The translations under genes and the position numbers were made by a program. A stretch of 9,430 nt of DNA from Salaquimonas sp. (GTDB taxonomy: Bacteria > Pseudomonadota > Alphaproteobacteria > Rhizobiales > Rhizobiaceae). The notes beneath the pieces were generated by a model. It was not told the DNA's origin. It worked only from the letters and a program-made list of their open reading frames with translations, and did not search any database. Shown piece after piece: positions 5,923-9,430 of the stretch (the first letter of the stretch is position 1; every line of letters begins with the position of its first letter). The DNA lies in NCBI GenBank assembly GCA_024639745.1, contig JAHEHW010000039.1, forward strand, positions 1 to 9,430, written 5' to 3'.

Positions 5923-7753
5923 GATCTCCTCCGTCTTCAAGCGTTTCCAGTTCGTCGATCATAGCTGTGATCACCGACAGGCCTTTTTGCCAGAACCCCG
6001 GATCATTGGCTGACAGACCGAATGGCGCTAGGAGTTCACTATGATGTTTTGTTCCGCCCGCCTTTAGCATTTCGAAATAGCGGTCTTCAAATCCGTTTTC
6101 CGCCTGCTGGTACGCCGAGAAAAGTGAATTCACAAGACAATCGCCAAAAGCATAGGCGTAAACGTAAAACGGCGCATGGATGAAATGTGGAATATAGCTC
6201 CAGTAGGAACCGTAACTGTCGTCGAATTCAAAGGTCGGCCCAAGACTCTTACGCTGAACGTCGAGCCAGATTTCGGCCAGTTTTTCCTCCGTCAATTCCC
6301 CGTCCCGGCGTCTAAGGTGAACCTCTCGCTCGAACAGATAGAAGGCGATCTGCCGAACAACCGTGTTGATCATGTCCTCGACCTTGCGCGCCAACAGCAG
6401 ACGACGCTGATCCACGTTTTCCGCCCGCTCGAGGATCGATTGAAATGTCAGCATCTCACCAAAAACGCTCGCGGTTTCGGCAAGGGTCAGCGGCGTTTGT
6501 GACTTCAACAAACCCTGGTCTGCGGCAAGGACCTGATGGACACCATGACCGAGTTCATGCGCAAGGGTCATCACGTCACGCGGTTTACCGAGATAGTTCA
6601 GCATCACATAGGGATGGACGCTAGGTACGGTTGGGTGGGCGAAAGCACCGGGCGATTTGCCGGGACGAACGGGGGCGTCGATCCAGTTGCGCTCGAAGAA
6701 GCGGTCCGCAATCTTCGCCATCTCCGGTGAAAAGCCACTATATGCGTCCAGCACAATGCGCTTGGCCTCCGGCCAAGAAAACGCGGGTTCATCGAATTTG
6801 GTGAGCGGTGCATTCCTGTCCCAATGAGAAAGTTTTTCAAGCCCCAGCCATTTTGCTTTGAGGGCGTAATAGCGGTGCGAGATTACAGGGAAATGTGCTT
6901 CTACAGCCTCGACCAAGGCATTGACAACTTCTGGCTCGATCCGGTTCGCGAGATGGCGTGAATCGGGGGGATTCTGGAACCCGTGCCAGCGATCGGAAAT
7001 CTCCTTGTCCTTCGCAAGGGTATTGGTGATCAGCGTGAAAAGACGACCATTCTCCGAAAGTATCTTGCCGATCTCCTTGGCAGCTTCAGCTCGCTTCGCC
7101 CTAACGGTGCTCTGCAAACAATTCAGCGCCGGTTCTATCGAAAGGCTTTCGCCGCCGATATCAAAGCGCAAAGATGCCATGGTCTCATCGAAGAGACGAT
7201 TCCATGCCATCCGGCCGGAGGACGCTTTCTCGTGGAATAGCTGTTCGATCCGATCTTCAAGCTGGTAGGGTTTGTCCTTCTGCAGGTCGCGGATCCAAGA
7301 TTGGTAATTTGCAAGCCTGGGTGACTTTTTCATCGCCGCTTCGATGGCCGACTGATCCAATCGGTTCAACTCGAGCGTGAAAAAAAGCAGATGACTGCTG
7401 GCCGAGGTGATCCGCTCCTGAACGTCCCCATAGAATTTTGCGTTCTTTTGGTTTGACGTATCGCTCGAATAAACAAGGCCCGCATAGGACATCATGCGGC
7501 CCATAACTTCTTCGAGCCGCTCATAAGACTCGATTGCCTCTCCCAGACTGTCAGCGCTGTCTTTGGCCAAGGTCTCCAATTGGCCGCTATAGCGTTTTTG
7601 GAATGCTTCGGAGTCACCCGCAATTCGATTGAAATCGCTTCGAAAATCGTCTCCGTCCATTGCGGAATAAAGATCGGTGAGATTCCATTCCGGCAGGTCG
7701 CCGTAGCCTTCTGCCGCGGACGCCGTCTCTGCCGTTTGCTCGAAAAATTGCAA
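5915..7753 (-). CDS. pepF: M3-family oligoendopeptidase F (zinc metallopeptidase)
   Basis: A zinc-dependent peptidase of the M3B (PepF) group, which cleaves short peptides, usually in the cytosol. Numbered from TTG 7774, the N-terminal region has the family start LPEWNLTDLYSAMDG (27-41). A helical domain follows, including the MGRMMSYAGLVYSSDT segment (91-106). The catalytic motif is TLAHELGHGVHQ (403-414), with His406 and His410 as zinc ligands and Glu407 as catalytic base; the third ligand is Glu433 in LAETASVFGE. The conserved Tyr/His-rich C-terminal part (YGSYWSYIPHFIHAPFYVYAYAFGD) supplies substrate contacts. Length is about 612-619 residues, normal for the family. No ATG or GTG is available. 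TTG 7753 has an AGGGA site at good spacing and is preferred over TTG 7774, which has none. No signal peptide is seen. It is coupled to the Omp10-like gene and divergent from the response regulator. Confidence 0.95.
   Translation of the reverse strand: MQFFEQTAETASAAEGYGDLPEWNLTDLYSAMDGDDFRSDFNRIAGDSEAFQKRYSGQLETLAKDSADSLGEAIESYERLEEVMGRMMSYAGLVYSSDTSNQKNAKFYGDVQERITSASSHLLFFTLELNRLDQSAIEAAMKKSPRLANYQSWIRDLQKDKPYQLEDRIEQLFHEKASSGRMAWNRLFDETMASLRFDIGGESLSIEPALNCLQSTVRAKRAEAAKEIGKILSENGRLFTLITNTLAKDKEISDRWHGFQNPPDSRHLANRIEPEVVNALVEAVEAHFPVISHRYYALKAKWLGLEKLSHWDRNAPLTKFDEPAFSWPEAKRIVLDAYSGFSPEMAKIADRFFERNWIDAPVRPGKSPGAFAHPTVPSVHPYVMLNYLGKPRDVMTLAHELGHGVHQVLAADQGLLKSQTPLTLAETASVFGEMLTFQSILERAENVDQRRLLLARKVEDMINTVVRQIAFYLFEREVHLRRRDGELTEEKLAEIWLDVQRKSLGPTFEFDDSYGSYWSYIPHFIHAPFYVYAYAFGDCLVNSLFSAYQQAENGFEDRYFEMLKAGGTKHHSELLAPFGLSANDPGFWQKGLSVITAMIDELETLEDGGDHA
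5926..5932 (-). promoter_or_regulatory. Strong Shine-Dalgarno inside the peptidase 3' end
   Basis: GGAGGAG on the minus strand lies within the last codons of the oligoendopeptidase gene; the GGAGG core is 5 bases before the ATG at 5922. It decides the lipoprotein start in favour of 5922 over the upstream in-frame ATG at 5940 and supports coupled translation. Confidence 0.8.
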
Positions 7754-7774
7754 GATCGTGATCCCTAGTGACAA

Positions 7775-7937
7775 TGGAAGAAAGATTAAAAAGCCATCGA
7801 TTCCGGTCGGCCGCCTTTAACCATGCGATTTAAGCGCATCTTTATGGTGTGATGATAGGGTTTGTCCATAATCGAGACAAGACGCTACCGATTGGTAACG
7901 AAAACAATCCGGACAGTCTGCAACCAAAAAGTATGTA
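7775..7937. promoter_or_regulatory. Divergent promoter region of pepF and the response regulator, with dyads
   Basis: 163 bases must serve both genes. Bases 7823-7839 form ATGCG-N7-CGCAT, and an overlapping outer pair ACCAT (7820-7824) / ATGGT (7844-7848) widens the symmetry. TTAACCAT (7817-7824) resembles the half-site of the cell-cycle regulator CtrA; a full TTAA-N7-TTAA site is not present, since the next TTAA is 9 bases away. A second dyad, GATTG (7890-7894) / CAATC (7905-7909), sits 28 bases before the regulator's ATG. I find no GG-N10-GC sigma-54 promoter I could defend. Confidence 0.4.
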
Positions 7938-9430
7938 ATGACCCATACCATTCTCATTGTTGACGACGAACCAGTTCAACTCCGCCTGCTGGAAACTGCA
8001 CTGGATCGCATGGGCCATTCGGTTGTTAAAGCCGAAAACGGCACCGCAGCCTTGAAAATCCTGCGCGACGAAAACAGGCAAGTGCATGCTGTAGTACTCG
8101 ACCTTGTAATGCCAGAAACCGACGGCATGGGCGTTCTTGAGGCACTCCGCGAAGAAGGCAAGGAAGTGCCCGTCATCGTTCAGACGGCCAATGGGGGCAT
8201 CGATACGGTCGTCGCTGCAATGCGATGTGGAGCATTCGATTTCGTGGTCAAACCCGCTTCCCCTCAAAAGCTTGAATCAGCGATAGCAAATGCCCTCCGA
8301 TTCGCTCAGCATGCGACGAAAAAACAGCGAAACGGGCCAAAAGAGGCAATTAGCAGAGGCCTGAAAGATATTGTCACTCAAAGCGCAGCCATGCGTCCGG
8401 TCTTGAAAATGGCGGAGAAAGCCGCCGCTTCATCGATACCGGTCCTGATCGAAGGCGAATCCGGCGTTGGCAAGGAGATGATAGCAAAGGCCATCCACGG
8501 CATGAGCGATCGGGCGGCCAAGCCCTTCATCACTGTAAACTGCGGCGCGTTACCTGAAAACTTGGTGGAGAGCATTCTTTTCGGGCACGAAAAGGGAGCA
8601 TTTACCGGCGCAGTCGAAAAACACCGCGGTAAATTCGAGGAAGCAGATGGCAGCACGCTGTTTCTGGATGAAATCGGCGAGTTGCCGAGCGATCTGCAGG
8701 TCAAACTGCTGCGGGCGATCCAGGAAAAGGAAGTCGATCCGATTGGCGCGCGGCGACCGGTCAAGATCGATATCCGCCTGATCAGCGCAACCAATCGCCG
8801 TTTGGACGAAGAGGTCCGCAAGCAGCGCTTCCGGGAAGATCTTTTTTACAGACTGAGCGTCCTGCCGCTTTCCTTGCCGCCACTGCGCGAGCGGAAGGAA
8901 GATGTTCTGCCGCTCTCGTTCCATTTCGCCAAGAAGGTTGCCCGGCAGGAAAAGCGAAACGATATCTGCGCAATTCGCCCGGAAGTTCTCGATATGCTCG
9001 GGGCATATCATTGGCCCGGCAATGTGCGCGAACTGGAGAATGCGATTTTCAGGGCTGTCGTGCTTTGTGAAGGGGATGAACTGACAATCGAGGACTTCCC
9101 TCAGATTGCATCGCAGATGCCGAATTTCGAACTGCCTCAGGCTGCCTCGACCGGCGATCCAAGAGACACCTTCGCCGGATCGACACAAACCGTCGAAAGC
9201 ATTTCGATAACCACCCCTGAACCAGGCGACCCGATCACCAGGATGGACGGGGATACACGGGGACTCACGACTTCGCAAGCAAGTTCAGGCACGCGCAATA
9301 CCGTGCCCTCGACCAGCGGATACGGGCTTTTGAACATGATCTCTTCGAAAGGGGAGGTTCGGGAACTGTCGAGCCTGGAAGAAGAAGCGATCCGTTTCGC
9401 CATTCAGGTCTATAACGGCAGAATGTCGGA
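7938..9430 (+). CDS. Sigma-54-dependent response regulator (NtrC family), 3' end outside window
   Basis: 497 codons are visible. A receiver domain (1-120) has the acidic pair Asp9-Asp10, phospho-acceptor Asp55 in VVLDLVMPETDG, Thr83 and Lys105 in VVKPAS. An AAA+ domain (about 143-385) has Walker A GESGVGKE (173-180), the sigma-54-contacting loop GAFTGA (220-225), Walker B LFLDEIGE (241-248), the RFREDLFYRL segment (298-307) and sensor II WPGNVREL (359-366). All catalytic motifs are intact, so it should be an ATP-driven activator of sigma-54 promoters controlled by phosphorylation. A Ser/Thr/Pro-rich linker of about 75 residues (395-470) precedes LEEEAIRFAIQVYNGRMS, which looks like the first helix of a Fis-type DNA-binding domain lying beyond the window. 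In-frame stops upstream fix ATG 7938; its ribosome site is very poor. No cognate kinase is visible, and I do not assign a gene name. Confidence 0.95.
   Translation, partial: MTHTILIVDDEPVQLRLLETALDRMGHSVVKAENGTAALKILRDENRQVHAVVLDLVMPETDGMGVLEALREEGKEVPVIVQTANGGIDTVVAAMRCGAFDFVVKPASPQKLESAIANALRFAQHATKKQRNGPKEAISRGLKDIVTQSAAMRPVLKMAEKAAASSIPVLIEGESGVGKEMIAKAIHGMSDRAAKPFITVNCGALPENLVESILFGHEKGAFTGAVEKHRGKFEEADGSTLFLDEIGELPSDLQVKLLRAIQEKEVDPIGARRPVKIDIRLISATNRRLDEEVRKQRFREDLFYRLSVLPLSLPPLRERKEDVLPLSFHFAKKVARQEKRNDICAIRPEVLDMLGAYHWPGNVRELENAIFRAVVLCEGDELTIEDFPQIASQMPNFELPQAASTGDPRDTFAGSTQTVESISITTPEPGDPITRMDGDTRGLTTSQASSGTRNTVPSTSGYGLLNMISSKGEVRELSSLEEEAIRFAIQVYNGRMS

Noticed and set aside
7842..8267. 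141-codon minus-strand ORF upstream of and inside the response regulator
   Set aside because: It overlaps the receiver domain, whose phospho-acceptor and conserved residues are all intact on the plus strand.
8550..9278. 242-codon minus-strand ORF in the AAA+ region
   Set aside because: Shadow of the sigma-54 activator coding sequence on the other strand.

Overview
The window reads as ordinary, densely coded chromosome of an alphaproteobacterium, most likely of the order Hyphomicrobiales (Rhizobiales). The evidence is the set of families: paired YdcH (DUF465) proteins next to purEK, a degenerate ThiE-like protein followed by a Sel1-repeat protein, an Omp10-type outer-membrane lipoprotein, the alphaproteobacterial aa3-type cytochrome c oxidase subunit IV and an NtrC-class response regulator. 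I see no phage, transposon, CRISPR, tRNA or rRNA. Genus cannot be assigned from the sequence alone.

Layout. (1) Bases 1-1376, minus strand: a small YdcH protein, a ThiE/TenI-fold protein that lacks several canonical ThiE motifs, and the secreted N-terminal part of a Sel1-repeat protein whose start overlaps the end of the ThiE-like gene by 20 bases. A compact cluster of palindromes lies directly behind the YdcH gene. (2) Bases 1377-1558: divergent intergenic region. (3) Bases 1559-3435, plus strand: a second YdcH paralog, then purE and purK, which together convert AIR to CAIR in purine synthesis. (4) Bases 3645-3992: rpsU (GTG start), followed by a perfect TATAAT and a strong intrinsic terminator that may delimit a small RNA. 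(5) Bases 4118-4951: a lipoprotein that is almost entirely six 34-residue TPRs.

(6) Bases 5110-7774, minus strand: an M3-family oligoendopeptidase F, an Omp10-like lipoprotein translationally coupled to it by an 8-base overlap with a strong Shine-Dalgarno, and then aa3-oxidase subunit IV. (7) Bases 7938 to the end, plus strand and divergent from the peptidase: a sigma-54-dependent response regulator with receiver and AAA+ domains complete. Its helix-turn-helix would lie beyond the window.

Functionally the region combines purine synthesis, translation, respiration and envelope functions. The links most open to test are the peptidase-lipoprotein coupling, the divergent regulator/peptidase promoter with its dyads, the possible rpsU-downstream RNA, the palindrome cluster and the unusual ThiE-like protein. 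I found nothing that convincingly amounts to a new multi-gene system.
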